A stretch of DNA of 52,903 nucleotides from Bifidobacterium tsurumiense (lineage in GTDB: Bacteria; Actinomycetota; Actinomycetes; Actinomycetales; Bifidobacteriaceae): NCBI RefSeq assembly GCF_000741765.1, contig NZ_JGZU01000016.1, positions 1 to 52,903 on the forward strand, in the 5' to 3' direction. Every line of letters starts with the position of its first letter. Position 1 is the stretch's first letter. Positions 1-8,329 of the stretch are shown piece by piece. Made by a program: the position numbers and the translations under genes. The notes beneath the pieces were generated by a model that saw nothing but the letters and a program-made list of their open reading frames with translations, searched no databases and was not told where the DNA came from.

Positions 1-25
1 CCGGTCCACGCGGTCGAGGCGTCGT

Positions 26-871
26 TCATGGCCCCGGCGTCCGTCGTTCGCGTCCAGAACGCGTGCGCGCCCGGTCGACCGCCCGCCGCAACGCGTCCCG
101 GGTCGCGTCGTCCCGGACCCCGCCGTCCGAATCCTTCAGCAAGGCGTCGGCCCGGTCCGCCTTCGCCCTGAGCGACGCCGCCGCGTCCGCCAACGTCTTC
201 GCGTCACGCGACGCCAGCACCGCCGACGCGGCATCCTTCAGCTCCTTCGCGTAACGTCCGTACGCCTCGGTCTGGGAGTCCGCGCGCTCACCATGGGCGG
301 CGAGCAGTTCCGCGGCGGCGTCGGCCGGGCACGCGTCCGCGGCCGGCTCCTCCGGCGTCGAATCCAGAAGCCGGGCGAGTTCCGAGACGCTCGAGGCGTC
401 CTGGACCTGCGAGGCGTCGATCCCCTCCGCGTCCCCGGCCGCCGCGACCGCCTCGGACACCGATTCCCACGCAGCCGATTGGGACGAGACGGCCTCAAGA
501 CAGGACGACCTCATCTCCCGCGCGCGTGACGTCTCGACGGCGCGCCAGGCGAACAAGCCGCCCGCCACAAGCGGGATCACGGCAAGCGAGCAGACCCCGG
601 CGACGAGCGCCATCCTGCGCGCCCCTCCCCCGGCGACCGCGTCGCGCGGACCGTCGTCGGGCTCCACGTCAGCGACCGCCTCAAGGGATTCCCCGGCGGG
701 AGACGAGCCGTCCACACGACCGCAGTCGACGGCATCGCGGGCCGGAACGTCCGTCCGGCCCCCATCCGACCCGTAACGGGACGGCATGCCGTCCGGCACG
801 GGAACCGACGACGGATCGTCCCCGTCGCCATCCCACCACCGTTGGGTGGGCTGCAGCATCGGACCGGTCAT
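26..871 (-). CDS. Membrane-anchored Ala-rich protein, paralogue of the 5817-7076 gene
   Basis: I do not recognise a named family. The start at 871 (MTGPMLQPTQRWW) is preferred because the in-frame extension to 967 runs into the end of the previous gene. An acidic cytoplasmic stretch of about 85 residues is followed by one membrane segment (MALVAGVCSLAVIPLVAGG) and an Ala/Asp-rich, probably helical outer part. The block from SRDAK to DALRRAVD closely matches the block SRDAK to DALRKAID of the gene at 5817-7076, so the two are paralogues flanking the adhesin gene. After AVDRA the reading frame becomes Arg-rich and stops at 26, whereas the paralogue continues for about 120 residues; other frames at 1-90 look more protein-like, so an indel near position 75 is likely. 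Function unknown; location at the cell surface is inferred. Confidence 0.6.
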   Translation of the reverse strand: MTGPMLQPTQRWWDGDGDDPSSVPVPDGMPSRYGSDGGRTDVPARDAVDCGRVDGSSPAGESLEAVADVEPDDGPRDAVAGGGARRMALVAGVCSLAVIPLVAGGLFAWRAVETSRAREMRSSCLEAVSSQSAAWESVSEAVAAAGDAEGIDASQVQDASSVSELARLLDSTPEEPAADACPADAAAELLAAHGERADSQTEAYGRYAKELKDAASAVLASRDAKTLADAAASLRAKADRADALLKDSDGGVRDDATRDALRRAVDRARTRSGRERRTPGP

Positions 872-908
872 GCCGCCGTCCCTTCGCCACGCACGACGCC
901 ACCCCGGA

Positions 909-1562
909 TCACCGCGACGGGGACACGCCATCGGGACGCCCGGCCAGCACGCCGGCGGCACCCGCATTCACCGCGCCCAGCCGCTCCCGCTCGTCGAGAT
1001 CGGCCCGCAGCCACGCCGGATACTCATGCGCCGCGTACGCGTTCCCGAGCTGGACCGCCCACCCGTCCGACGGGTTCGCGGCACGCAGGGAATCCAGATA
1101 CCCCTTGAACACGGGCATGTCATCGCCCTGAAGCCAGCTCGCGTACGCCGTCACGGCCCGCAGCCCCGACTGCTCCGCCAACGGGGATATCCGCGCCGCG
1201 AGACGATCCAGGAGCTTCGGGACGTCCTGACGGTACGCGGTCTGCATCACCCGGCGCACGTCATACCCCGGGTTCTCCCACGCCTTCGTCACCACACCGT
1301 CGACCACCGCGACCGCGTCAGCCACCCGACGGTCACGACCCGGCCCCGCCTCGGACCGGGACGCGACCAGACGGAACGCCGCCCGGTCCATGCCCGGATC
1401 GACGACCTTCACCAGCACCGCGTCACGCATGTCCGCACGCCGCGACAACCCCACCAACGCGGGCAGCAACGCCGCGTCCGCGGAAGAGTCCACGCCCGGC
1501 ACCCACGCGCGCGAACGCAACCCATCCAGAAACGAGAACAACTGATCGACCCGATCGACCAT
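909..1562 (-). CDS. DUF4192-like protein, short form
   Basis: A 217-residue soluble protein with no signal peptide. The C-terminal half (LRAVTAYASWLQGDD, then LDSLRAANPSDGWAVQLGNA, then PAWLR) resembles the end of the actinobacterial DUF4192 family, whose function is unknown. The N-terminal half normally found in that family (a leucine-rich start with LLGF) is not evident, so this is either a divergent or a shortened member. The ATG at 1562 has a GGAGG ribosome binding site 5 bases upstream. It lies 37 bp before the membrane protein that starts at 871 and is separated from the adhesin gene by a strong terminator, so the two left-hand genes are probably a separate transcription unit. Family assignment is by eye and tentative. 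Confidence 0.55.
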   Translation of the reverse strand: MVDRVDQLFSFLDGLRSRAWVPGVDSSADAALLPALVGLSRRADMRDAVLVKVVDPGMDRAAFRLVASRSEAGPGRDRRVADAVAVVDGVVTKAWENPGYDVRRVMQTAYRQDVPKLLDRLAARISPLAEQSGLRAVTAYASWLQGDDMPVFKGYLDSLRAANPSDGWAVQLGNAYAAHEYPAWLRADLDERERLGAVNAGAAGVLAGRPDGVSPSR

Positions 1563-1672
1563 AACGACCTCCGAACCCTCGACGACTTGGACACGGCACC
1601 ATCATCCGATCCCGACACGCCCGCCGCGGAGGACACCCAACCCGGACCACGACGTGCGCATCGAAGAGGAAT

Positions 1673-1701
1673 AAAAAAACCCGCCCCGTTGAAGGGGCGG
1701 G
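1673..1701 (-). terminator. Rho-independent terminator of the adhesin gene
   Basis: Perfect 8-bp GC stem (CCCGCCCC at 1680-1687 with GGGGCGGG at 1694-1701), 6-base loop, and a run of seven T on the minus strand. It lies 70 bp after the adhesin stop codon. Confidence 0.85.
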
Positions 1702-1770
1702 CCTTTTCCGCCGTCCGACCGGAAGGCCGGACGGACACCACCGGCCGGTCGGACGGACGCTTCTCACCGG

Positions 1771-4700
1771 TCAGGCGCGACCGGCCGTCTTCGCGGTGTG
1801 CGCGGCATGGGAGCCGGCGCCGCGACGACGCACGACGACCAGACCGCCGCCGAGCGCGAACAGCACCAGGGCGCCTCCCGCGATCCACATGACCGAGCTA
1901 CCGGTCGTGGCCAGCAACTTAGAGGTCGCGTTCCAATCATCCGTGTTGGATTCCACGACGGTGTCCTCGCACAGGACCGTGCCGTCGATCTCGACGGTGT
2001 TCGGACCGTCCTGACCGCCGGAACCGTCACCCGGGTTGGTGCCGAACGGGTCATCGTCCGACACGGGGCAGGTGACGAGCGGGATGCCGGTGACCTGGGC
2101 GCGGTCCGTGTGCCTGTCGGCCGTGAAGCCGGTCAGCGTGCCCCTGACATCCACCGAGTCGCCCGGCCTGAGGACCAGCGTGCCCCAATCCACGGGGTAG
2201 ACGAGATCGGTGACCTCGCCGTCGCCGACGATCGTCTCGTCCTCCAGCTTCAGGTCGCTGGCCTTGAACCACGCGCCGTTGCCCTCGTCGTCGGTCTTGG
2301 ACGTGTTGGTGATGGTGAACACGATCACGTCGCCGTCCTTCGCGCCCTCAAGCGCCTCCTGCGGGGTGTCGCGGTCGCCGTCCGGCCAGCCGCTCGTCTC
2401 GTCCCACTTCTCGATGGACAGCGACGGGGTCATGTCCGGGGTCTTCGTCCACACGACGTTGGATTCGAGGTCCTTGTCGTTGAAGTGCTCGGTGAACCGG
2501 TTCTCGTGCCGGTCCACGACCTTGACGCGCCTGCACTGGATGTACGCGCGCCACGCCTGCTCGTGCGCGGTGTCCGCGCCCGCCAGGGACCGGTACAGGT
2601 CGGTGGACTCGATGGTCACCTTGCCGGTCGACTGGTCGATGTTCGCGGTGAACATGTCACCACCCAGCTTCGAGCTGTCGAAGCCGCCGCCGGCGATCAT
2701 CGCGCCCCTGGCCGCGATCACCTGACCGTCACGGTACAGGTCGCGGGCCGCGTACACGGCCCACTGGCCCGTCAACGCGTCGACCTGCGGATCCAGCTGA
2801 TCGACGATGCCCCATTCGATGACCTCGGGGTAGGCGCGGTCGGCGGGGATCACGCTGGAGTCGAGCTGGTAGAGGAACGTCGAGTTCAGGTACACGCTCT
2901 GGCCGTTCGCGCTGTCGCCGCCGACCTCGACGGTCACGTCCTTGACGGGGTTGATCGGCTTCAACGGGTTCGACACCGTGTTGGTCTGCTTGGACAGGTC
3001 GTTGACGATCTGCGTCGCCGTGTTCTCGACCACATACCCATCGGCCGCCTTCACGACCGTATAGGGCAGGACCACGCGGTAGGTCTGGCCGAGCAGCGAC
3101 TGGTCGATGCTCGGATCCTTCAGCGGATCGTAATCCTCATCGGTCAATTCGGAGTAGGCCTTGAGATCCGAGGGCTGCGGGTCGCCCTTGACGGTCTCGC
3201 CCGTCGCAGGGATCCCGGTGTCCACGGTCTTGGCGAACACATAGGCGACGCCGTCCCGGATGGCGACGTTGAACCGGTCGGTCACGTCCTGGCCGGCGGC
3301 GTCCAGCACCTCGACGTCCTGCGGGTCGATCTTCAGGTACCCGTCGTCGAAGTCGTCCACGATGCCGGCGCGCCACACCTTGTACGCCTGGTCCCTCTGG
3401 GTCAGATCAAGCGAGACGACGTAGTTGCCGGTGTCGCCCATCAGCAGGGTCCTCCCGTCGATGCTGACCGTCGGATCGCCCTGCGCCTCGCTCTGGTTGT
3501 CCTCCTTGCCCGGGTTGAAGTCCGGCGGCACGTTGAACACCTCGTTCGACGGGGTCAGCGAGTTGTTCAGGGTCAGCATCCACTGGTTGTTCACCTGGTG
3601 GTCGACGGGCGCGTCCTCGCTCACGGTGCCCTCAAAACGAACCTGGATGCGCGGGCTCGAACCGGCACGCCACCGGGCGATCAGCTCCTGGTCGGTCACC
3701 GTCAATTGGAACAGATGCTGCTCGTCGTCCCACTCGGTCGAATACTTCGACTTCGCGATGACCTTGCCGTCGCTCAGGTCCATCATCTCGACCGTCTGCT
3801 TGTCCGGCTCAAGGCGCTGGTCAAAGCTGTCGGTGAACACGACCTTGCTGACGCCGTAGGCGAGATCCGCGGGCAGGTTCGGCGTGGTCAGCAGCTGGTA
3901 CTCGACCTTCTGGCCCGGGAACACGGCCTTGCCGTCCACCGACTCCTGCTCGCCGCCCTCGGACGCCTCGGAGAGCACGTCCTTCTCCACCGGCGGGATG
4001 TAGCCGCAGATGTACGGCGTGTTCGTCGGCACGCTCTGGCCGTTCACGGTCTCGGAGCCGCTGTTCGTCAGGGTCGTGTCCGACGGGTCCCCGGAGGCGT
4101 CCGGGGCCGCGCAGAACGTCAGCTCGCTACCGGGCTCCTTGCTGAAGTCCTCGCGCACCTGCTCGGCGCCCCCGCCGTTGGCGAAGTTGATCCTGCCGGG
4201 GATCAGGAGCGTGACCTGCTTCGGGTTCTTCATCCCCTTCAATCCCTTGAGGTAGGAGGCCTTGGCGGTGGCGGTGGCCTTGGTGCCCTGGACGGCGATG
4301 TCGAACTGGTCGGTCACGTCCCCGCCGTTGTTGACGATGTCCGCGACGCTGGACTCCGAATCGGACGTGGCGTCGGCCGCGAACACGCGGATCTGATCGG
4401 CGCCGGTCGGACCGTCCCAGATGTAGTCCGCGGCGGTCCAGTCGTCGGTCAGGGTCAGCGACTCGGGCACATCGATCAGGCCGGCGTCCACGGTGCCGTT
4501 GACCACGCTGGCGACCTCGTCGCCGTCCAGGAACTTATGCGCGTCGCCGCCGGTCGCGTTGGTCTCCTGCGGGTCGATCACCGCGGCCCACCCGCCGTCA
4601 CCGTCCCTGACGATCCACGACTTGTCCGGATTCGGCTTCCAGGTCGGGAACTCGTGCCGGTCGGTGGTCTGCTCGGGCTCGTCGTTCCACCTGACATAGC

Positions 4701-5712
4701 CCTGGTCGCCGACCTTGCTGATCTCCGGGTCGGAGACCGTCACCTGGAAGGACAGCTCGAACGTGTGGCTGTCGGGCAGGTCGCCGCCGTTCCACGTCGC
4801 GGTCAGGTGATCCCCCGCGGGAGTCTGGCCGTTCTGCGTGCTGAACGTGAAGCTGCCGGTGATGTCCTCGCCGGCGGTCTTGTCGGTCACCTTCAGATCG
4901 GAGACCGTGTAGGTCTGTCCGTCGGGGGTGAAACGGTCGCCGATCGTCATCTTCGTGCCGCCCTTGCCGGTGCCCGTCGAGATCACGGTCCTGTTGGTCA
5001 TCGAATCGGCGCTCACGCCCTCCTCGATGCCCTTGGCCGGAGGCTCCGGCGGAACCACGGTCGGCGGCTCGTTCTCACCCAAGACGATCACGATCACGCT
5101 CTTGTTGGCCGGATCGTTCGCGGTCTCACGCGCGACCAGAGAATCGATGCTGGTCACGCCATCATTGAACAGGGCTGCGGTGTTGTACGCCACACCGTTG
5201 CGGTAATAGGTACCGGGCTGAACGTACTGGGTATAGGGTTGCAACCACTGCGCCTGCGTCGCGCCCATGGCGGCGCCGGTGAAGCTGCTGGACGGCGTGA
5301 TGCTGTGAACATACCCCACGCCGACCAGACGGCACTCCTGGTTGCCGCGCGCCTGGCACTCGGACACGGCGCTGGTCAGGGCCTGCCGGATAGGAGTATC
5401 GGGATTGTTGGCGCCGATGGGGCCGATCCAGATGCCCGGCGTCGCCTCGTTCATCGCGGCCTTGACGTTATCGACCGTGGGGGCGCCGTAGTCTTCCTTA
5501 TAGGTCCAGGCGAGCTCGGCGTCACCGCCCATACCCACGGAGCCCGAACCGGAACCCGCGCCACCCGACTGGGCCATCGCGGGAGCCGCGAGCATCCCCA
5601 TGGCGGCCACGGCCACGACGGCCGCACGCACGCACGACTTCAACAATCGCGCCACACCGCCGGACCCGCGTCCGGCGCCATTGTGACGCATGGAAGGATC
5701 ATCAAAACTCAT
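1771..5712 (-). CDS. Wall-anchored antigen I/II-like adhesin with LAxTG sorting signal
   Basis: A 1313-residue secreted surface protein. The start at 5712 (MSFDDPSMRHNG) has AGGAG 8 bases upstream; the longer frame to 5892 has no support. A signal peptide is seen near residues 20-47, with Lys/Arg, a hydrophobic core and a site after AMA. The middle is a string of immunoglobulin-like modules, with phrases such as NPVKDVTVEVGGDS and GQSVYLNSTFLYQLD that resemble the C-terminal domains of streptococcal antigen I/II adhesins, a group that often forms isopeptide bonds. The end has the motif LATTG (about 1267-1271), a hydrophobic segment and an RRR tail. LAxTG is the type recognised by class E sortases of high-GC Actinobacteria; no sortase gene is in the window. 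A role in adhesion to host or partner cells is inferred. It has its own terminator, and an octamer repeat cluster lies 190 bp upstream. Confidence 0.85.
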   Translation of the reverse strand: MSFDDPSMRHNGAGRGSGGVARLLKSCVRAAVVAVAAMGMLAAPAMAQSGGAGSGSGSVGMGGDAELAWTYKEDYGAPTVDNVKAAMNEATPGIWIGPIGANNPDTPIRQALTSAVSECQARGNQECRLVGVGYVHSITPSSSFTGAAMGATQAQWLQPYTQYVQPGTYYRNGVAYNTAALFNDGVTSIDSLVARETANDPANKSVIVIVLGENEPPTVVPPEPPAKGIEEGVSADSMTNRTVISTGTGKGGTKMTIGDRFTPDGQTYTVSDLKVTDKTAGEDITGSFTFSTQNGQTPAGDHLTATWNGGDLPDSHTFELSFQVTVSDPEISKVGDQGYVRWNDEPEQTTDRHEFPTWKPNPDKSWIVRDGDGGWAAVIDPQETNATGGDAHKFLDGDEVASVVNGTVDAGLIDVPESLTLTDDWTAADYIWDGPTGADQIRVFAADATSDSESSVADIVNNGGDVTDQFDIAVQGTKATATAKASYLKGLKGMKNPKQVTLLIPGRINFANGGGAEQVREDFSKEPGSELTFCAAPDASGDPSDTTLTNSGSETVNGQSVPTNTPYICGYIPPVEKDVLSEASEGGEQESVDGKAVFPGQKVEYQLLTTPNLPADLAYGVSKVVFTDSFDQRLEPDKQTVEMMDLSDGKVIAKSKYSTEWDDEQHLFQLTVTDQELIARWRAGSSPRIQVRFEGTVSEDAPVDHQVNNQWMLTLNNSLTPSNEVFNVPPDFNPGKEDNQSEAQGDPTVSIDGRTLLMGDTGNYVVSLDLTQRDQAYKVWRAGIVDDFDDGYLKIDPQDVEVLDAAGQDVTDRFNVAIRDGVAYVFAKTVDTGIPATGETVKGDPQPSDLKAYSELTDEDYDPLKDPSIDQSLLGQTYRVVLPYTVVKAADGYVVENTATQIVNDLSKQTNTVSNPLKPINPVKDVTVEVGGDSANGQSVYLNSTFLYQLDSSVIPADRAYPEVIEWGIVDQLDPQVDALTGQWAVYAARDLYRDGQVIAARGAMIAGGGFDSSKLGGDMFTANIDQSTGKVTIESTDLYRSLAGADTAHEQAWRAYIQCRRVKVVDRHENRFTEHFNDKDLESNVVWTKTPDMTPSLSIEKWDETSGWPDGDRDTPQEALEGAKDGDVIVFTITNTSKTDDEGNGAWFKASDLKLEDETIVGDGEVTDLVYPVDWGTLVLRPGDSVDVRGTLTGFTADRHTDRAQVTGIPLVTCPVSDDDPFGTNPGDGSGGQDGPNTVEIDGTVLCEDTVVESNTDDWNATSKLLATTGSSVMWIAGGALVLFALGGGLVVVRRRGAGSHAAHTAKTAGRA

Positions 5713-5816
5713 ATGATCTTTCTCCTCATCATCATTCTTGCCATGACCCCGTCCCGATTCACATGGCCGCCGGGACCCCGAAGGGCCCCGGCGTTGCGCT
5801 GTCTCGGAGAAAGAGG

Positions 5817-7076
5817 TCAATCGCCCGGCCGGCCCGGACGACGGAACCATTGAAAAACACGACACGCCGATAACGCGGAGGACAAAAGACAAGGAGAATC
5901 ACACCGAAAAACCGAAACACCGAAAAGAACGACGGAAAAGCGAGGAGGCCGTCGATTCAAGATCAACGGCCTCCTTAAGCGATCAACGCACCGAATCATC
6001 CGATCGGGGCAATACTGGCCAGGAACACAGGAACCAATAGGTTTCTGACCGACGCCAAGTTCCAGATCGCCACCGCTGGAGCTATTGACGGAGCTACCGC
6101 CTGAAGACCCGCCTGATGAACCGGAGTAGCTGGGCGTGTAGGACTGCTGCGGGACGTAGGACCCGCCACCTGAATACGACGGCGTGTACGACTGCTGGGC
6201 GGCCTGCGCCTCGGCGGCCGCATCCGCGTCCTGCTTCGCCTTGATCGAGTCGTTCACCGCTGTGGTGGCCTGATCGATCGCCTGGCCGGCGGCGCGCAAA
6301 TCATCCACGGTGACCTCATCGCCGCCCAGAAGCGTGTTCGCCTGGTCGATGGCCTTCCGCAGGGCATCGCGGACCGCATTGTCCTGGACCCTGCCGTCCG
6401 AATCCGCCAGCAATGCGTCCGCTTGGTCCGTCTTCGTTTGGAGAGAGGTTTTCGCGTCCGCCAGAATCTTCGCGTCACGCGACCGAAGCACCGCCGACAC
6501 CGCGGCGTCCAAGGCGGAGGAGCGTGCGCGGACCATGTCCATGGCCGCCTCGATGCCGTCCGAGGCACGGTCGGGATGCAGGTCGAACCAGGAGACCTCG
6601 CAGGCCGGGACCCCCACCTCCAGTCGCGCGTCATCAGCCGCGGCGGCGAGGGCGGTCACGGCATCGGGGTCCTCGACCTGATCCGCGGTGACCGACAACG
6701 CCTCCCTCACGTCGCCGCCATCCACCGCCGACGCCAGACCGTCGGCCAGTTCCAGCACGCCGGAACGCGAGGCCCCACACGATTCCATCGCACCACGCAC
6801 ACGGACGGCCTGCCAGACGGCAAGGCCCGCCGACACGACGGCGAGCACGCAGACGACCGCCACGACGACCATCCACATGCGCACTCGACGCGGCCTGCGC
6901 GATCCCGACCCCTCCGGGCCTGCCGGGACGTCGGTCCGGTCCGCCCATCCCGACACGGCGTTCACGGCCCATCCGGGCGCCTGGATCGGCCGGCCGCGAT
7001 GGTTGCCGGCGTCGCGGTCCGTGTTGTTCGCGGGATCGAACACCCAAACCCGCTTCCCGTTCTCGTTCCTGCCCAT
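5817..7076 (-). CDS. Membrane-anchored Ala/Ser-rich protein, probable 3' frameshift
   Basis: No named family recognised. The ATG at 7076 (MGRNENGKRVW) has an AAGGAG site upstream; the longer frame to 7199 would run through octamer cluster B. Residues 1-65 are polar, one membrane segment follows (about 67-90: MWMVVVAVVCVLAVVSAGL), then a helical Ala/Asp-rich domain shared with the gene at 26-871, then two copies of QSYTPSYSG and a Gly/Ser linker. The frame then reads GQYCPDR and continues through a terminator to 5817. Removing one C from the CCCC at about 6004-6007 would give CPIG and a stop at 5996-5998, before the terminator, which looks like the natural end. The protein is probably surface-exposed, and its position next to the adhesin gene may mean a shared role. 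Confidence 0.65.
   Translation of the reverse strand: MGRNENGKRVWVFDPANNTDRDAGNHRGRPIQAPGWAVNAVSGWADRTDVPAGPEGSGSRRPRRVRMWMVVVAVVCVLAVVSAGLAVWQAVRVRGAMESCGASRSGVLELADGLASAVDGGDVREALSVTADQVEDPDAVTALAAAADDARLEVGVPACEVSWFDLHPDRASDGIEAAMDMVRARSSALDAAVSAVLRSRDAKILADAKTSLQTKTDQADALLADSDGRVQDNAVRDALRKAIDQANTLLGGDEVTVDDLRAAGQAIDQATTAVNDSIKAKQDADAAAEAQAAQQSYTPSYSGGGSYVPQQSYTPSYSGSSGGSSGGSSVNSSSGGDLELGVGQKPIGSCVPGQYCPDRMIRCVDRLRRPLILNRRPPRFSVVLFGVSVFRCDSPCLLSSALSACRVFQWFRRPGRPGD
5903..5926. repeat. Octamer repeat cluster A (3 units)
   Basis: Three head-to-tail 8-bp units, ACCGAAAA, ACCGAAAC and ACCGAAAA, lie between the terminator of the 5817-7076 gene and the adhesin start. They match the units of clusters B, C and D around parA, so a shared DNA-binding protein is likely. 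Confidence 0.7.
5942..5975 (-). terminator. Terminator inside the apparent C-terminus of the 5817-7076 gene
   Basis: Stem AGGAGGCCGT (5943-5952) pairs with ACGGCCTCCT (5966-5975); on the minus strand it is followed by CTCGCTTTTCC. It sits inside the annotated reading frame of the upstream gene, which suggests that the true stop lies before it, near 5996. Confidence 0.65.
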
Positions 7077-7100
7077 AGTCCACACTCTCCTTGATCCACT

Positions 7101-7132
7101 ACCAAAATACCGATATACCGAAACACCGACAC
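7101..7132. repeat. Octamer repeat cluster B (4 units)
   Basis: Four contiguous units: ACCAAAAT, ACCGATAT, ACCGAAAC and ACCGACAC. The cluster sits about 10 bp upstream of the ribosome binding site of the membrane protein gene that starts at 7076, where an operator would be expected. Confidence 0.75.
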
Positions 7133-7173
7133 CGCCCGCCAGACGGCATGTTTCCGCCATGGAATACCCCTTC

Positions 7174-7205
7174 ACCGATTTACCGGAATACCGAAACACC
7201 GTTTC
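7174..7205. repeat. Octamer repeat cluster C (4 units)
   Basis: Four contiguous units: ACCGATTT, ACCGGAAT, ACCGAAAC and ACCGTTTC. They begin 8 bp after the parA stop codon and lie 41 bp from cluster B. Confidence 0.75.
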
Positions 7206-7212
7206 CGTTTTC

Positions 7213-8034
7213 TTACCGAAGGCCGTCCACGTACGCCCGGAGTGCCGCGTCCACGACCTCCTGCAGGCTCATGTCATGGTCGAGCGCGTACCGTTTCGCC
7301 CGCCGCCTGGTCTCGCGTCGCATGCTCACGCTCGTCTTGACCCACTCCGACGCCGGCTCCCCGCGGAACACGTCATCCAACGACCCGGCCGAGCCCATCC
7401 TCGCGGCCGGCTTGTACGCCTGCATGTTCCTCATCGCGCGACCTCCAGGATCTCCCCGGTACGCCCGCGCGTACTCCCACAGCTTCACCGGACGCGCCCC
7501 CATGCACCGCTTGATGTCCTGGCGTTTGCGCACCACCGCGTCGAACCGGGGCGTGCCCTCGCCGTCCAGGGCGGCGATCGTCTCCATGCACGCCGTGGTC
7601 CTCGGCTCGGCCCTGACGACCAGCACGGCCTTCGGCACGCCCTGCGGGATCGCGGCCATCGTCGCCCACGCCTGCTGCAGGTCCAGGGGACTGTCCGACG
7701 CGGGCACGACCACGAAATCAGCGCACCGGACCGCCGCCTCCAACACCGGGCCCTGCGGGGGCGCGTCCACCACGGCCAGCCCATGCAAGCGCGCGGCCGA
7801 CGAACCACGCAGACGACGCAGCGTGCTCAGGTTCGCCGGACACACGTCGAAGCCCAACGGGTCGCCGTGCTCGTCGGCCATATCCCTCCACAGGCTCGCG
7901 CTGGCCTGCACGTCCGCGTCCAGCAGCAGCGCGCCATCCATGTCGTCCACGGCCAGCCCATGCGCCGCGCACAAATACACGGCCGTCGTGGTCTTGGCCA
8001 CACCGCCCTTCGCGTTCGCCACGGTCACGATCAT
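7213..8034 (-). CDS. ParA ATPase fused to a C-terminal ribbon-helix-helix domain
   Basis: A 273-residue partition-type protein. The deviant Walker A motif (KGGVAKTTT, K9 and K14) is at the N-terminus, followed by LLLDADVQASASLW and VVDAPPQG, as in ParA/MinD ATPases that move DNA on the nucleoid. From about residue 225 (WVKTSVSMRRETRRRAK through SLQEVVDAALRAYV) the chain looks like a ribbon-helix-helix DNA-binding domain of the kind usually encoded by a separate small partner gene (ParG or omega type). A possible old start codon (MRNMQAY, about residue 201) suggests loss of a stop between two genes. The start has GGAG upstream. Octamer clusters lie directly before and after it, so self-repression and centromere binding by one protein are plausible. 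Confidence 0.85.
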   Translation of the reverse strand: MIVTVANAKGGVAKTTTAVYLCAAHGLAVDDMDGALLLDADVQASASLWRDMADEHGDPLGFDVCPANLSTLRRLRGSSAARLHGLAVVDAPPQGPVLEAAVRCADFVVVPASDSPLDLQQAWATMAAIPQGVPKAVLVVRAEPRTTACMETIAALDGEGTPRFDAVVRKRQDIKRCMGARPVKLWEYARAYRGDPGGRAMRNMQAYKPAARMGSAGSLDDVFRGEPASEWVKTSVSMRRETRRRAKRYALDHDMSLQEVVDAALRAYVDGLR

Positions 8035-8047
8035 GATTCACTCCTTT

Positions 8048-8087
8048 ACCTATCTACCTAAATACCGAAAGAACGAAATACCGAAAA
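8048..8087. repeat. Octamer repeat cluster D (5 units)
   Basis: Five contiguous units: ACCTATCT, ACCTAAAT, ACCGAAAG, AACGAAAT and ACCGAAAA. They lie immediately upstream of the parA ribosome binding site and overlap the stop of the preceding small gene. Candidate parA operator or centromere. Confidence 0.75.
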
Positions 8088-8317
8088 GGAACGGGACGGG
8101 ACCCGCCCCGGACCGCGATCAACGGCCCTCTCCCGTCCGCCGGCGGCGGACGGCGAATAAGCCGGCCGGAGCCAGGGCGAACGCCGCCCACACGGGCAGA
8201 CGCTTCCGCGACCAGCCACGACAGGCCGCCCGCCACCAGGCACGGCAGAGCGCACACCGCGAGCAGGCACGGCATGAACTCCGAAGCGGGGACGAGACGA
8301 CGAAGAAGACGACGCAT
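8054..8317 (-). CDS. Small hypothetical membrane protein
   Basis: An 87-residue frame between whiB and parA. The ATG at 8317 follows a GGGAGGG ribosome binding site. After an Arg-rich start there is one hydrophobic segment (FMPCLLAVCALPCLVAGGLSW), then a basic, Pro/Arg-rich tail whose end is simply the translation of octamer cluster D, so the true C-terminus may be shorter. No family recognised. Confidence 0.45.
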   Translation of the reverse strand: MRRLLRRLVPASEFMPCLLAVCALPCLVAGGLSWLVAEASARVGGVRPGSGRLIRRPPPADGRGPLIAVRGGSRPVPFRYFVLSVFR

Positions 8318-8329
8318 CACACCCTCCCC

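Noticed and set aside
1798..5853. Very long plus-strand open frame opposite the adhesin
   Set aside because: It is rich in Arg/Val/Gly/Asp as expected for the mirror of a GC-rich gene, and has no signal peptide, motif or ribosome site. The minus frame has clear export and sorting signals.
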